A stretch of 64,000 bases of DNA. Source: Bacteroidota bacterium. GTDB lineage: Bacteria > Bacteroidota > Bacteroidia > Chitinophagales > Chitinophagaceae. The DNA is taken from contig VBAR01000003.1 of NCBI GenBank assembly GCA_005882315.1, forward strand, positions 440,907 through 504,906. Direction: 5' to 3'. The notes beneath the pieces were generated by a model. It was not told where the DNA came from and made no database searches. It saw nothing but the letters and a program-made list of their open reading frames with translations. Below are positions 9,861 to 19,418 of the stretch, piece by piece (position 1 is the first letter of the stretch; the number at the start of each line of letters is the position of its first letter). Both the position numbers and the translations under genes were made by a program.

Positions 9861-10097
9861 GTGTTAGAAAAAGAATTTCAATATTTTTTAGACAACCAAG
9901 CTGACCTATTTAAACAATTCCCTTATCAGTACCTGGCTTTAAAAGATCAAAAAGTTATTGGAGTTTATGATAACAAAATTGATGCATACTTTCAAACACA
10001 GGAACAACATGAGGTGGATAGTTTTTTAATTCAATTTTGTTCTCTCAACCAAGAGGCATTTACCCAGGATTCTATTCAAAATTCCATGATTGCATAA
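9861..10097 (+). CDS. Small DUF5678-like protein
   Basis: A 78-residue cytoplasmic protein read from a GTG start. The central part, with YQYLALKDQKVIGVYDN and a following segment containing DAYFQTQ, matches the pattern I associate with DUF5678: a short beta-hairpin (wVAi.dg.Vvg) followed by a helix. No catalytic residues are evident. The gene has its own leader hairpin and is not obviously in an operon; the next gene starts 98 bases later on the same strand. Family assignment is from pattern only. Confidence 0.55.
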   Translation: MLEKEFQYFLDNQADLFKQFPYQYLALKDQKVIGVYDNKIDAYFQTQEQHEVDSFLIQFCSLNQEAFTQDSIQNSMIA

Positions 10098-10195
10098 TGG
10101 AATAGAATCATTCATCTGCATTTCTACATACTGGCCACGTGGCTTTTATTTACAAAAACGAATTAAGCCTAAGAAAAATATGTTATCTTAATCGT

Positions 10196-10933
10196 ATGGA
10201 AGTTCATCACCATGCTCATACTGCAAGAAAAAAATGGACCCATTATTTCTGGGAATTTTTTATGCTTTTCCTGGCTGTGACGGCAGGATTCCTTGTGGAA
10301 AATCAACGTGAACATTTCATTGAGCACAAAAGGGAAAAACAATTCATAATTACAATGATTGAAGACCTGAAAAGCGATACTATTCAAATAATGCAAAACA
10401 TTGTTTACAGAAAAAAAAGAGAGAGCATGTGTGATTCTCTCATCAGCTGCCTGAATGATTACAGGAACAAAGGCAGTGATACATATTATTATGCCCGCAA
10501 TCTCAGCCGCCCCCAGTATTTCTCTCCAAATGATCGTACGCTGCAACAACTTAAAAATTCGGGGGCATTACGATTGATCAGGAATCTACCCGCATCGGAT
10601 AGCATCATGTCATATGATCAGCAAATCAGATATCTCTTGATATTAAGCGAAGACGAACGAAGTATTCGTGATGGTTTCAGGGACCTGGTAGGAACTATTT
10701 TCGATGGCAACATCCTTTACTCGCAGATTGATACAACCGATTTTGCAAATTATAACAAGCCGGCCGGCAACCCGCTTTTGTTTATGCAAGATGCTTTTTC
10801 AATCAATAAAATAATTTCATCAAGCCAATACTTAAAAACAGTGATAAGAGGAGTGAGGGTAAGGCAGGAAAGATTAAAAACAATGGCGGGTAACTTAATT
10901 ATATTCCTTAAGAAAGAATATCATATTCAATAA
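10196..10933 (+). CDS. DUF6090-like membrane-anchored protein
   Basis: A 245-residue protein when started at the ATG at 10196 (MEVHHHAHTARKKW); an upstream GTG at 10139 would add 19 residues that do not fit. One transmembrane helix at about residues 19-37 contains FWEFFMLFLAVTAGFLVEN, followed by a mostly helical soluble part. The WEFFMLFLAVTAGFLVENQREH segment is characteristic of the DUF6090 group common in Bacteroidota. Function is unknown. It probably forms a transcription unit alone or with the preceding small gene. Confidence 0.7.
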   Translation: MEVHHHAHTARKKWTHYFWEFFMLFLAVTAGFLVENQREHFIEHKREKQFIITMIEDLKSDTIQIMQNIVYRKKRESMCDSLISCLNDYRNKGSDTYYYARNLSRPQYFSPNDRTLQQLKNSGALRLIRNLPASDSIMSYDQQIRYLLILSEDERSIRDGFRDLVGTIFDGNILYSQIDTTDFANYNKPAGNPLLFMQDAFSINKIISSSQYLKTVIRGVRVRQERLKTMAGNLIIFLKKEYHIQ

Positions 10934-11006
10934 ACTCGCTATCAAACGAGAGACACGCAACGTGCCTTTATTTTTTACATACAACTAACGGGGGCAGAAA
11001 GAGGAT

Positions 11007-11750
11007 TTAAAAACCTATCGCCACCAATAACTTTGCAATCATTTTGCCAGCATAAAAGTAAGCGGGGAAAGCAGCAATAATCCATACAATTAATTTCGGA
11101 ATCAGAAACGGGGTCTTATACAGCTTATAAAAATCGTAACATGCATAAATCGCCCAGATACCCACAAAAACCGCTGTGATATATTCACCGGTATTGTCTT
11201 TATAATGAATGCCCAAAAGTGAAGTAATGGTAATGTGAGTTATATGAAATATAAATGTAAATGAGAATAAATAAAATGAAACACAAAATACCTCCACGTA
11301 ATTTAATTTGGGCCGGGCAAGGATCAGCCAATTTAGGAGAGCTGTTACAGGTAAGATAAGAATATCAATTAAGCTCCTGTATTTTTGAATAATATTGAGA
11401 GTGGAAGCGTCCCATGTAACTAAAGTAGAAGTAGTTCTATTCTCGAAATGGGTAAAGTGATTAGCCAGGTACCAGGTGAAAAGATAAATGGTGATCCATA
11501 TTAATAAAAAGCTTACTGGTTTGTGATAAGCTTTTCTCTTTCCATCGAGATAGTTTTTGCAAAGCCTGCCTGGATGTATGATAAGCTGACCGGTTGTTTT
11601 CAAAAATCCTTTTTCTATATGAGTGAAAAAATGAAACACTTCTTCTCCCAGGCTATGCCAGGTAAGTCTTTTTACTTCAGCCTTCTGTCCGCACCGGGAA
11701 CAATAGCTTTCGTTTACCGGGGCATTGCAGTTTAAGCAGGTTATGGACAT
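11007..11750 (-). CDS. DUF3667 membrane protein with N-terminal zinc ribbon
   Basis: A 247-residue protein. A zinc ribbon at the N-terminus (C6, C9 of CLNCNAP and the CSRCG pair near 17-20) is followed by the DUF3667 signature GRLCKNYLDGKRKAYHKPVSFL. Four to five hydrophobic segments span the rest. DUF3667 proteins are widespread in Bacteroidota and have no established function. It lies downstream of the cyclase-TPR gene on the same strand with a gap of about 90 bases, so co-transcription is possible but not shown. Confidence 0.85.
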   Translation of the reverse strand: MSITCLNCNAPVNESYCSRCGQKAEVKRLTWHSLGEEVFHFFTHIEKGFLKTTGQLIIHPGRLCKNYLDGKRKAYHKPVSFLLIWITIYLFTWYLANHFTHFENRTTSTLVTWDASTLNIIQKYRSLIDILILPVTALLNWLILARPKLNYVEVFCVSFYLFSFTFIFHITHITITSLLGIHYKDNTGEYITAVFVGIWAIYACYDFYKLYKTPFLIPKLIVWIIAAFPAYFYAGKMIAKLLVAIGF

Positions 11751-11842
11751 GTCAAGGATTTAGATTGGAAGATAATTGTTTTTACTGCTTCGTTACATAT
11801 TAAGTCACATGAGAGAGATCAATTACAGGATTGTATGATCGA

Positions 11843-13873
11843 TCATTTATATAACCCGATTTTTTTCATGAGCTCAATATAACGTGGGTCATTGCGCAGG
11901 TTCTGCAAACGTGGCTCCATCTTCAGGTATCGTACTGAACCTGATTTTTCTTCGTAAGCTTTTTGCAGCCATTCCAACGCCTTTTCTTTATCGTTAAGTC
12001 CGGCATATACAAGAGCAAAGAAAAATGGAGACACAGGTTCCTGTTTGCTCACAACAAATAAAGTATCCAAAACTTTATGTGCTCCTGCAATATTTCCACT
12101 TGATGCATAAACATGTCCAAGTGCAGCAAGAAAATTTGGATTATTGTGTGAAAGTTCTAATGCAGATTGGTAATCTTTGATCGCTTCACCAAACATTTTC
12201 TTTTGTTGGTAAGCCATACCACGTATCCAACGGGCACCCGCTGACTTTGGATTCAACTCCAGTGTTTTTTGCTCCTGGCTGATTGCATCATCATATCTTC
12301 CCGCAGAAATATAAGCCATCCCCAGGTCAGCATTAATACGGGTTGACAGTGGATCAAGCTCCCTGGCTTTCTCCATCTGGGTAACTGCTTCATTTGTTTT
12401 TCCTATGGCTGTGAGGCAGAGCGCAAACCAATGATGAGCCAGTACATAACTTTGATCTAATGCAATAGCTTTTCGAAAACCTTCTTCTGCACTTTTCCAT
12501 TTCCACTCATGCAAGTCGATATGTGCAAGAGAATTATGCGCCTCGGCAAGATTCTCATTTATCTTTAATGCCCGTAGAGCCGCATCTTTTGCTTTTGAAG
12601 TTGATTCATCAAAAGACATTAACTCATAGTCATAGAGAGTAAGGTACGTATCTGCCAATCCGGAGTATGCCCCGGCATAATTGGAATCCTTCTTTATTGC
12701 ATCTTGAAAATATCCAATTGCTTTTTTTATCCCTTCATCTGTTCTCGTGTTCCAGTGATAGCGTCCTTTCAGATAATCCTCATAAGCTTCAGGATTTTTG
12801 GTGAAACTTCCTGCTAACTGGTTTGGTTGTTTACCACTTAGCTTGATCTTTAAAATGTCAACGATCATCTTTGAAATTTCATCCTGTAATGCAAATACAT
12901 CTTTCAACTCCCGGTCATATGTTTCAGACCATAGATGAGTTCCTTTACTTACTTCGATCAACTGCGCTGTAATGCGGATCGTATTACCCGATTTGCGGAT
13001 ACTGCCTTCCAGTATATTATCAACACCCAGGTTCTCACCAATCTTCCGGACATCAAGATTTTTTCCTTTAAAAGAAAAAGATGAAGTACGAGAGATCACT
13101 TTTAAACCCTGGATCTTTGCCAAAAGATTTAATAATTCTTCACTCATGCCATCACTGAAGTATTCCTGGTCTTTTGCAGGGCTCATATCTACAAAGGGGA
13201 GTACGGCAATGGATTGCTCGTTTGATGCATCAGCTTTCCCAGCAAAGAATGTTTTGTAAATTAAAAAACCAGCTACACAAAAGAGGATGATCAACGATGC
13301 TACAATAATGACCTGTTTCTTTCCTGATCTTTTCTTTAGTTTCCCTTCCATCTTACTCCGCTGCGGAATTGACAATCCTTCATTGGTCAATGCAAATATT
13401 TCCAATGGCTTTCTGACATTTTTAAATTCGAATTGACCCAGCGAAATAGATGTAAAGGAAGAATTGTTTTTTATTTTATCATGAAATTCAGCAGAAACTA
13501 AAATATTGTTCTCTTGTCCCAGTGATTGAACCCTTGAGGCCACATTCACTCCATCACCCAATGCTTTTTCATTTTCAAAAAAAACTTCACCGATGTGTAA
13601 ACCGATACGTAATGGGACTGCAGGATCGTTTTTCAATTCCTTTTGAACAGCAAGAGCACAATTAGCTGCATCGGTAGCGCTTTGGAAAATACAAAGGCTT
13701 CCATCGCCATAATAATTTAATACCTGGCCATTATATTGCTTTACTAATTCTTCAAGGGAGGAGTTATAATGTTTTATTACCGCTACTGCCTTTTGCTCAT
13801 CGGCCTGCATCATGCCCGTGTAACCGACTATATCGGTGAACATAATGGCGGCGAGCTGGCGGGCTTGGTTCAT
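11843..13873 (-). CDS. Class III adenylate/guanylate cyclase with TolB-N-like and TPR domains
   Basis: A 676-residue signalling protein. The N-terminal cyclase domain (about 1-165) has the metal aspartates D14 (FTDIVGYT) and D57 (YYGDGS) and the transition-state residues N110 and R114 in GDGVNVASR, so it looks catalytically complete. A transmembrane helix (about 187-210) follows. Next comes a domain starting IAVLPFVDMSP (about 222-335), of the kind found in TolB-N/FlgO-like modules, and then TPR repeats to the C-terminus. The predicted arrangement is a cytoplasmic cyclase with an external TPR sensor. Nucleotide specificity is not certain. Confidence 0.88.
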   Translation of the reverse strand: MNQARQLAAIMFTDIVGYTGMMQADEQKAVAVIKHYNSSLEELVKQYNGQVLNYYGDGSLCIFQSATDAANCALAVQKELKNDPAVPLRIGLHIGEVFFENEKALGDGVNVASRVQSLGQENNILVSAEFHDKIKNNSSFTSISLGQFEFKNVRKPLEIFALTNEGLSIPQRSKMEGKLKKRSGKKQVIIVASLIILFCVAGFLIYKTFFAGKADASNEQSIAVLPFVDMSPAKDQEYFSDGMSEELLNLLAKIQGLKVISRTSSFSFKGKNLDVRKIGENLGVDNILEGSIRKSGNTIRITAQLIEVSKGTHLWSETYDRELKDVFALQDEISKMIVDILKIKLSGKQPNQLAGSFTKNPEAYEDYLKGRYHWNTRTDEGIKKAIGYFQDAIKKDSNYAGAYSGLADTYLTLYDYELMSFDESTSKAKDAALRALKINENLAEAHNSLAHIDLHEWKWKSAEEGFRKAIALDQSYVLAHHWFALCLTAIGKTNEAVTQMEKARELDPLSTRINADLGMAYISAGRYDDAISQEQKTLELNPKSAGARWIRGMAYQQKKMFGEAIKDYQSALELSHNNPNFLAALGHVYASSGNIAGAHKVLDTLFVVSKQEPVSPFFFALVYAGLNDKEKALEWLQKAYEEKSGSVRYLKMEPRLQNLRNDPRYIELMKKIGLYK

Positions 13874-14008
13874 TGAATTTGTTCTTTATATCCGGTCGTA
13901 ATTCTCTTTTTACTTAAGCTAAAATGTTAGCAGTGTGGATCAGTAGTTGAATATACCATTAATTTTTATGGGAAGCTGAATAAGAAAATGCGTGGCAATG
14001 TCACAATT

Positions 14009-14863
14009 TCATCCTGCTGACTGTGATCTTTTCATTTCTTTAGCCACATTCGTATAGGCCCATACTGTAATTGTACCAATAACGATCAACCCCACACATG
14101 AAAGCCAGAACGAGCCATCTGTTCCGGTTTCCCATATCAATGGTTGCGGTACAGCAGATTGCTGCCATTCTGATTGACCACGAAGCAATAAGTCCATGCT
14201 CCCAAATACATTGCCCACTGCATGAAGAATCATTCCTGGTAAAATAGAATTTGTGATATAAGCAAGCATGCCATAAATAGTTGCCACAGAAAAATAAAAT
14301 GGCAACAAAGCGAATGTGGTCTCAGGGTGAGTAAAGTGCATAAACCCGAAAAAAGATCCTGTCACCACAATAGCAATTACGGGGCCATGGCGTTGTTCAA
14401 TAGGTTTCTGCATATAACCGCGGAAAGCAGTTTCTTCGACGACACCCGCAAAAGCAGCACTCATAAGTAATATAAAAAATAAAGATGCAAAAGGAACGTG
14501 TGATAATTCTGATACATCCTGTTTCGGCAGCTTTATCATACGGTTTAGCAGGCCTGAAAAAATTACAAGAGATACTAAACCTAATATACCTGCTACGATC
14601 GCTGAACCCCATACTTCGCTACTGAGTTGATTTGACCTTGCTGTTTTTTTTCTTATTGCAGCAGTGGAGCGGGGCCAACCGGCTCCATTTACATATTTCC
14701 AGAAAAACCAGAGATAAATGGAAGCAGGTATTATGCACCATGGAACTGAAGGAAGATGATCAAGATTTAAACGAACAAGAAATGCCCAGGGTATTGTTCC
14801 TGCAATCGCAACGATTAGACCAGTAATAATGGCCTGTATTAATGGAGGAAAGCGATTCCACAT
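14009..14863 (-). CDS. CPBP-family intramembrane metalloprotease
   Basis: A 284-residue multi-pass membrane protein with the three CPBP/Abi motifs: EETAFR (E143, E144, R148), FFGFMHF (H176) and HAVGNVF (H214, N218). These form the metal site of Rce1-like glutamic-type proteases. The family processes prenylated or other membrane peptides; bacterial substrates are mostly unknown. It is flanked by the cyclase and the propionyl-CoA synthetase genes, neither of which points to a substrate. Confidence 0.88.
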   Translation of the reverse strand: MWNRFPPLIQAIITGLIVAIAGTIPWAFLVRLNLDHLPSVPWCIIPASIYLWFFWKYVNGAGWPRSTAAIRKKTARSNQLSSEVWGSAIVAGILGLVSLVIFSGLLNRMIKLPKQDVSELSHVPFASLFFILLMSAAFAGVVEETAFRGYMQKPIEQRHGPVIAIVVTGSFFGFMHFTHPETTFALLPFYFSVATIYGMLAYITNSILPGMILHAVGNVFGSMDLLLRGQSEWQQSAVPQPLIWETGTDGSFWLSCVGLIVIGTITVWAYTNVAKEMKRSQSAG

Positions 14864-14954
14864 AAAGCCGGCTTTAATAAATCATTTTGTTGAAAGTCAT
14901 CTATGACATGAATTAGAAGCAGAAATATTGGTTTATTAAATTCACTAAGTTCAT

Positions 14955-16853
14955 TCACTGAAACGCCATTCCGATCTTTCTCTCTTTTAATTTTTCTGAT
15001 ATCTCTGTAAGAATAAGCGGATCATCGATGGTAGGAGGTGTAGTATATTCAACACCATCGGCAATCTTGCAAATGATCTTACGAAGAATTTTTCCTGATC
15101 TTGTCTTTGGTAATCTTTTTACGATCGTTGCATTTTTAAACCAGGCTACTGCACCAATTTTTTCCCTGATCAAATTAACCAGTTCTTCTTCCAATTTACT
15201 TTCTTCAATTGCAGTACCATCTTTTAATAACACCAATGCAACGGGTCGTTGACCTCTTAACTCATCTGCAATTCCAACAACTGCACATTCGGCTACGGCA
15301 TCATGCATCGCTACAATTTCTTCCATTCCTCCCGTGCTCAACCGATGGCCGGCAACATTGATCACATCATCAATACGGCCCATGATATAGAAATATCCAT
15401 CATTGTCTTTATGACCTCCATCACCCGTTAAATAATATCCCGGAAATTTTTCGAGATACCCTTTGCGGAAGCGTTCATCATTTTTCCAAAGTGTGGGCAA
15501 ACAACCCGGAGGCAATGGCAATTTTGCTAACACCATTCCTTCAACATTTCCTCCCAATTGTTGGCCATCTTCAGAAAAAATTTCAATATCATATCCGCAA
15601 ACAGGCATTCCTGCCGAACCAGCTTTTGGTTCGAAATGTTCAATACCCATCATGATACCAAGCATGGGCCAACCACTTTCTGTTTGCCACCAATGATCAA
15701 CAACAGGACAATGCAACAGATCATTTATCCAATGATAAGTGGGAGGATCACAACGTTCGCCTGCAACAAATAATGTTTTGAAATGACTGAGATCATATTG
15801 CTCCAATAATTTTCCTTTGGGATCTTCTTTCTTTATTGCACGAATAGCCGTAGGTGCAGTGAACAAAGCTTTTACTTTATGTTGCTCGATCACCCGCCAA
15901 AAAGAACCAGCATCAGGTGTTCTCACCGGTTTACCTTCATACATAATAGTAGTGCATCCATGCAGTAAGGGAGCATAGATGGTGTAAGAATGACCAACTG
16001 TCCAACCAATATCACTTGCCGCCCAAAATACATCACCCGGATCCATATTATAAAAACTCTTCATGCTGAATTTTAACGCAGTCGCATAACCGCCATTATC
16101 TCTTATAACACCTTTTGGCTTTCCTGTAGTGCCTGAAGTATAAATGATGTATAAAGGATCTGTTGATAATAAAGGAACACAATCAGCAGCAGCACCGTTC
16201 TCCAGTATTTCTGAAAAATCAAGTTCATCTTTTCCATTTAAATTATCATACCCCGGTTTACGCTGGAAAAATATCTTATAGGCAGGTTTGTGTTGTGATT
16301 CGTTGATCGCATCATCAACAAGTGGTTTATAAGGTATCGTTTTATCAATTTCAATTCCATAGGAGGCAGAGATGATCGCTGTGGGTTGCGCATCATCAAT
16401 GCGAACACTTAACTCATGTGGAGCAAAACCACCAAACACTACAGAATGAATGGCGCCTATCCTTGCACAGGCCAGCATCGCAATGGCCGCCTCGGGTATA
16501 ACGGGCATATAAATCACAATAGTATCACCTTTTGTAATTCCAAGATCTTGCAAGCCACCTGCAAATTTTGCAACTGCATCTCTTAGCTCAGCGTAAGAAT
16601 ATTTTTTTATGGTATTCGTAACCGGCGAATCATAGATCAATGCAGTTTGTTCGCCTCTTCCTTGCTCTATATGAAAGTCAAGACAGAGATAACAAGTATT
16701 CATTTCACCATCAGCAAACCAGGTATAAAAACCTTTCTCATTCTTGCTTAAAATATTCGAAGGCTCCTTGAACCATTTCAATTGCCGGGCTTGTTCAGCC
16801 CAGAATTTTTCTTTTTCATTTATGCTATACTGGTAAATTTCTTTGTAGTTCAT
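14955..16853 (-). CDS. prpE: Propionyl-CoA synthetase (PrpE/ACSS3-like acyl-CoA ligase)
   Basis: A 632-residue adenylate-forming enzyme. It has an N-terminal acetyl-CoA-synthetase domain (about 3-60), the AMP-binding loop YTSGTTGKPKGVIRDNGG near residue 237, the TESGWP motif, a DRV-region equivalent (YFYIMGRIDDVINVAGHRLS) and the C-terminal acylation lysine context KTRSGKILR. RDNGG after the P-loop is typical of PrpE rather than acetyl-CoA synthetase (Acs). It makes propionyl-CoA (and acetyl-CoA less well) from acid, ATP and CoA in the cytoplasm. The lysine is a known regulatory acylation site in the family. No methylcitrate genes are nearby. Confidence 0.87.
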   Translation of the reverse strand: MNYKEIYQYSINEKEKFWAEQARQLKWFKEPSNILSKNEKGFYTWFADGEMNTCYLCLDFHIEQGRGEQTALIYDSPVTNTIKKYSYAELRDAVAKFAGGLQDLGITKGDTIVIYMPVIPEAAIAMLACARIGAIHSVVFGGFAPHELSVRIDDAQPTAIISASYGIEIDKTIPYKPLVDDAINESQHKPAYKIFFQRKPGYDNLNGKDELDFSEILENGAAADCVPLLSTDPLYIIYTSGTTGKPKGVIRDNGGYATALKFSMKSFYNMDPGDVFWAASDIGWTVGHSYTIYAPLLHGCTTIMYEGKPVRTPDAGSFWRVIEQHKVKALFTAPTAIRAIKKEDPKGKLLEQYDLSHFKTLFVAGERCDPPTYHWINDLLHCPVVDHWWQTESGWPMLGIMMGIEHFEPKAGSAGMPVCGYDIEIFSEDGQQLGGNVEGMVLAKLPLPPGCLPTLWKNDERFRKGYLEKFPGYYLTGDGGHKDNDGYFYIMGRIDDVINVAGHRLSTGGMEEIVAMHDAVAECAVVGIADELRGQRPVALVLLKDGTAIEESKLEEELVNLIREKIGAVAWFKNATIVKRLPKTRSGKILRKIICKIADGVEYTTPPTIDDPLILTEISEKLKERKIGMAFQ

Positions 16854-17044
16854 AGTAAAGAAAAGTTACTACAAAAAACTAATATAGCTAAAGTTATCGT
16901 TTATTTTATCTTGATGCCTTGATGGTTTATCTGCAAAATTTTTTGTTTAGCTCTCCAAGATTCTTCTTTATAAGACACATTTATTTAGATTGGGCGAAGA
17001 CTAGTCTGAGAAGGATTACGTAACTTTCTTATCAAACACATTAT

Positions 17045-18352
17045 ATGCGTCGCAACATTTTTATTTTACTTTTCAGTTTTTCTTTCAATTTCTTATCAGC
17101 ACAAAAAGACGCAAGACCAAATATCATTTATATCATGACAGATGATCTTGGTTATGCAGATCTCAGTTGTTATGGAAGAAAAGATTATCAAACACCCAAC
17201 CTCGATAAGTTATGTGCCCAAGGTGTAAAGTTCATGAATGCCTATGCAGCAGCACCTGTATGCACGCCAACAAGAGTTGCTTTTATTACAGGGCGTTATC
17301 CCGCACGGCTAACAGTTGGATTGTATGAGCCTATTGCGGACGATAGTCTTGTAGGATTAACTTCTGAAACACCCTCAATAGCAACGTTGTTGAAGAAAGC
17401 AGGCTATGAAACTTATCTTGTTGGAAAATGGCATTTGGGATATCAACCTGAGCATACACCCAATAAAAACGGCTTTGATTATTTTTTCGGATTTAAATCC
17501 GGCGCAACCGATTATATTTCTCATACTGCTTTTCGTGGCGAACCTGATCTTTATGAGAATGATAAACCAATAGAGAAGAGTGGTTATATCACGGATATAC
17601 TCGGTGAAAAGGCAATTGAAGTTATAAAACAGCGACACCAGAAACCTTTCTTTCTTTCACTAATGTTCAGTGCACCTCACTGGCCATGGCAGGCACCCGG
17701 AGATAAGCCTGTGGCTCCTGGTAATGGTACTGAATGGAGTAAAGGTGGCTCGCCGCAGGTTTATGCCGCAATGATGAAAAGCCTTGACGATGCAGTGGGT
17801 AATGTTGTGAAAGCGATCGATGATCTTAACTTGTCCAATAATACAGTGATCATTTTCACAAGTGATAATGGTGGTGAAAAATTTTCTGACAACGGAATTT
17901 ATAAAGGTGGGAAAATGCAATTATGGGAAGGTGGTATTCGTGAGCCGGCGTTCGTTAGATGGACAGGAAAACTTAAGGAAGCTTCAATAACAACACAGGT
18001 TTCTACAACCATGGACTGGACAGCAACAATACTTGCTCTTGCAGGAGCCAGGGCAGATAAAAATTTTCCTTTAGATGGGATAGATCTGATGCCGGTGCTA
18101 ACGGGGGAAAAAACTGAAGTACCAAGAACGCTGTACTGGAGAATTTTTCAGCGCAGAAAACATTATGCTATTCGTGACGGCAGTTGGAAATGGTTGCGTG
18201 ATGAAAAAGGTGAGGAATATCTTTTTGATCTGTCTGTTGACCCCTCAGAGAAAAATAATATAAAGGAAAAATTCCCGGACGCTTTTTTGAAATTGAAGAA
18301 CAAATTCATTGCATGGGAGAAAACGGTACTTGCACCAATTCCTTTACAGTAA
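17045..18352 (+). CDS. Exported sulfatase (arylsulfatase family, Cys-type)
   Basis: A 435-residue protein with a signal peptide (about 1-20, ending FLSAQ). Metal-binding D33 and D34 lie in MTDDLGYADL, and the modification motif C73-T-P-T-R would be converted to formylglycine; GRYPAR follows. Later FTSDNGG and the C-terminal IRDGSWKW fit sulfatases acting on small or polysaccharide sulfate esters. The maturation enzyme is not in the window. The gene is single and divergent from prpE. Substrate cannot be inferred. Confidence 0.92.
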   Translation: MRRNIFILLFSFSFNFLSAQKDARPNIIYIMTDDLGYADLSCYGRKDYQTPNLDKLCAQGVKFMNAYAAAPVCTPTRVAFITGRYPARLTVGLYEPIADDSLVGLTSETPSIATLLKKAGYETYLVGKWHLGYQPEHTPNKNGFDYFFGFKSGATDYISHTAFRGEPDLYENDKPIEKSGYITDILGEKAIEVIKQRHQKPFFLSLMFSAPHWPWQAPGDKPVAPGNGTEWSKGGSPQVYAAMMKSLDDAVGNVVKAIDDLNLSNNTVIIFTSDNGGEKFSDNGIYKGGKMQLWEGGIREPAFVRWTGKLKEASITTQVSTTMDWTATILALAGARADKNFPLDGIDLMPVLTGEKTEVPRTLYWRIFQRRKHYAIRDGSWKWLRDEKGEEYLFDLSVDPSEKNNIKEKFPDAFLKLKNKFIAWEKTVLAPIPLQ

Positions 18353-18428
18353 AAACTCATCTTTTGTACTAAAGTTCAATAACCGTTTGACAAGCTCAGG
18401 GTGATGAGATCCCGCAATAAAATCATAT

Positions 18429-18773
18429 TCAGTTGAACCAAACTGCATAGCCCTGCCTTCTTAGATCTAAAGCAAGTTTTTTTTCCATCAGTAAAGCTTC
18501 CTGCCTTGTCATTGGCTTACTGTTCAAATGTTCGTAAAGACTGGGACGTAAATAGCTCCCGTATTTTTGAGGGATATAGGCAGATAGTTTGTATCCCTTC
18601 TTATTTATATATCCTGTTTTATGTTGCTTGAATCTTTCTGCCGGGGTTTTACTCGTCATTCCTACATAAAGACATTGAAGCACTCCATTAAATTGTGGAT
18701 TAGCTTCCCTGAATCGGGTGTTTTCAGTAAACACTCGTTTTGATAGCTCGATAACGTAAACGTAGTATCTCAT
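18429..18773 (-). CDS. GIY-YIG-like nuclease-fold protein
   Basis: A 114-residue protein with an N-terminal YYVYVIEL and, after an insertion, CLYVGMTSKTPAERFKQHKTG. This corresponds to the GIY-YIG core (YVY...LYVGMT, with Arg and His downstream). The first motif is VYV rather than GIY and a loop separates the halves, so activity is uncertain. It has no neighbour that explains it and lies at the edge of the accessory stretch that runs to 23.8 kb. Confidence 0.6.
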   Translation of the reverse strand: MRYYVYVIELSKRVFTENTRFREANPQFNGVLQCLYVGMTSKTPAERFKQHKTGYINKKGYKLSAYIPQKYGSYLRPSLYEHLNSKPMTRQEALLMEKKLALDLRRQGYAVWFN

Positions 18774-18843
18774 TCCTGGAACAAATATCTTTCTTTTACA
18801 GCTAACATGTAATTGGCTTGTAACGTTATGTTTCTTTACGTAA

Positions 18844-18883
18844 TGGGGCTTTCTTAATTATGGACACGATCCAGGGCGGAGGA
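18844..18883 (+). repeat. Copy 1 of a GGACACGA-CCAGG element
   Basis: It shares the block GGGCTTT..T..ATTA.GGACACGA.CCAGG with 22859-22896, in the same orientation. A shorter relative is at 20262-20287. It lies just upstream of the iron-permease-like gene. Confidence 0.5.
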
Positions 18884-18952
18884 ATCCCGGCCGGGAGGGA
18901 AAAAATATTGATTGCATTGAAACAATGGCACGAATTTTCTGTACCTTCTGTT

Positions 18953-19351
18953 ATGAAAGAAAAAACAGCCAATCAACGAATGGAGGAGTGGTTCGAAAGT
19001 ATGGTGAGTATAGCATTAAAAATATACGGGCACCCGCTTACATTTGTTATTGCTTTTTTTTTAGTGCTCTTTTTTCTTGTTCAAAGCATAAGGCACTATA
19101 CATATCTGCAGGAGCTTATCCGTGACATTATTGTTTCTATTACGTTTCTCAGTTTTTTTATTATTCAAAAAGCTGTCAACAAGACCTCAGCATCTATACG
19201 TATAAAAATTAATGAACTGATCCTAAGTCATGATAAAGCAAACAATGAGCTGCTGGATATAGAGGAAAAAACTGAAACAGAACTTGAAGAGATGACGGAT
19301 AAACATACAGACGAGGCGAACAGATCATCCCAAACTAATATAACTGCTTAA
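18953..19351 (+). CDS. Low-affinity iron permease family membrane protein
   Basis: A 132-residue protein when started at the ATG at 18953; the frame is open from 18860 but the extra 31 residues overlap a repeat and look non-coding. Two transmembrane helices (about 25-45 and 55-75) are followed by IQKAVNKTSASIRIKINELI and an acidic tail. The IQ...D/S.A...K.DELI pattern is that of the low-affinity iron permease (FET4-like) family seen in bacteria. A transport role in bacteria is not established. The K+ channel gene follows 67 bases later. Confidence 0.65.
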   Translation: MKEKTANQRMEEWFESMVSIALKIYGHPLTFVIAFFLVLFFLVQSIRHYTYLQELIRDIIVSITFLSFFIIQKAVNKTSASIRIKINELILSHDKANNELLDIEEKTETELEEMTDKHTDEANRSSQTNITA

Positions 19352-19401
19352 AAATGTTTTACATTCTTCCATTCCGTTGCGTGGTACAATTGCCCACTTA
19401 A

Positions 19402-19409
19402 TATCTTAG
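19402..19409 (+). promoter_or_regulatory. Possible -7 element of the ion-channel gene
   Basis: TATCTTAG matches the Bacteroidota -7 motif TAnnTTTG at seven of eight bases, with TTG 22 bases upstream. It lies nine bases before the ATG at 19419, implying a very short leader. The same octamer precedes ftcD at 23933-23940. Confidence 0.35.
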
Positions 19410-19418
19410 TTTTGCTTT

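Noticed and set aside
10139-10195. Longer N-terminus of the DUF6090-like protein
   Set aside because: It requires a GTG start and adds 19 residues before a domain that normally starts with a short polar segment; the ATG at 10196 fits better.
14864-14900. Fourth copy of the conserved leader element before the CPBP gene
   Set aside because: Only AAAGCCGG and a few flanking bases match; GCAACAG is not present at the right place.
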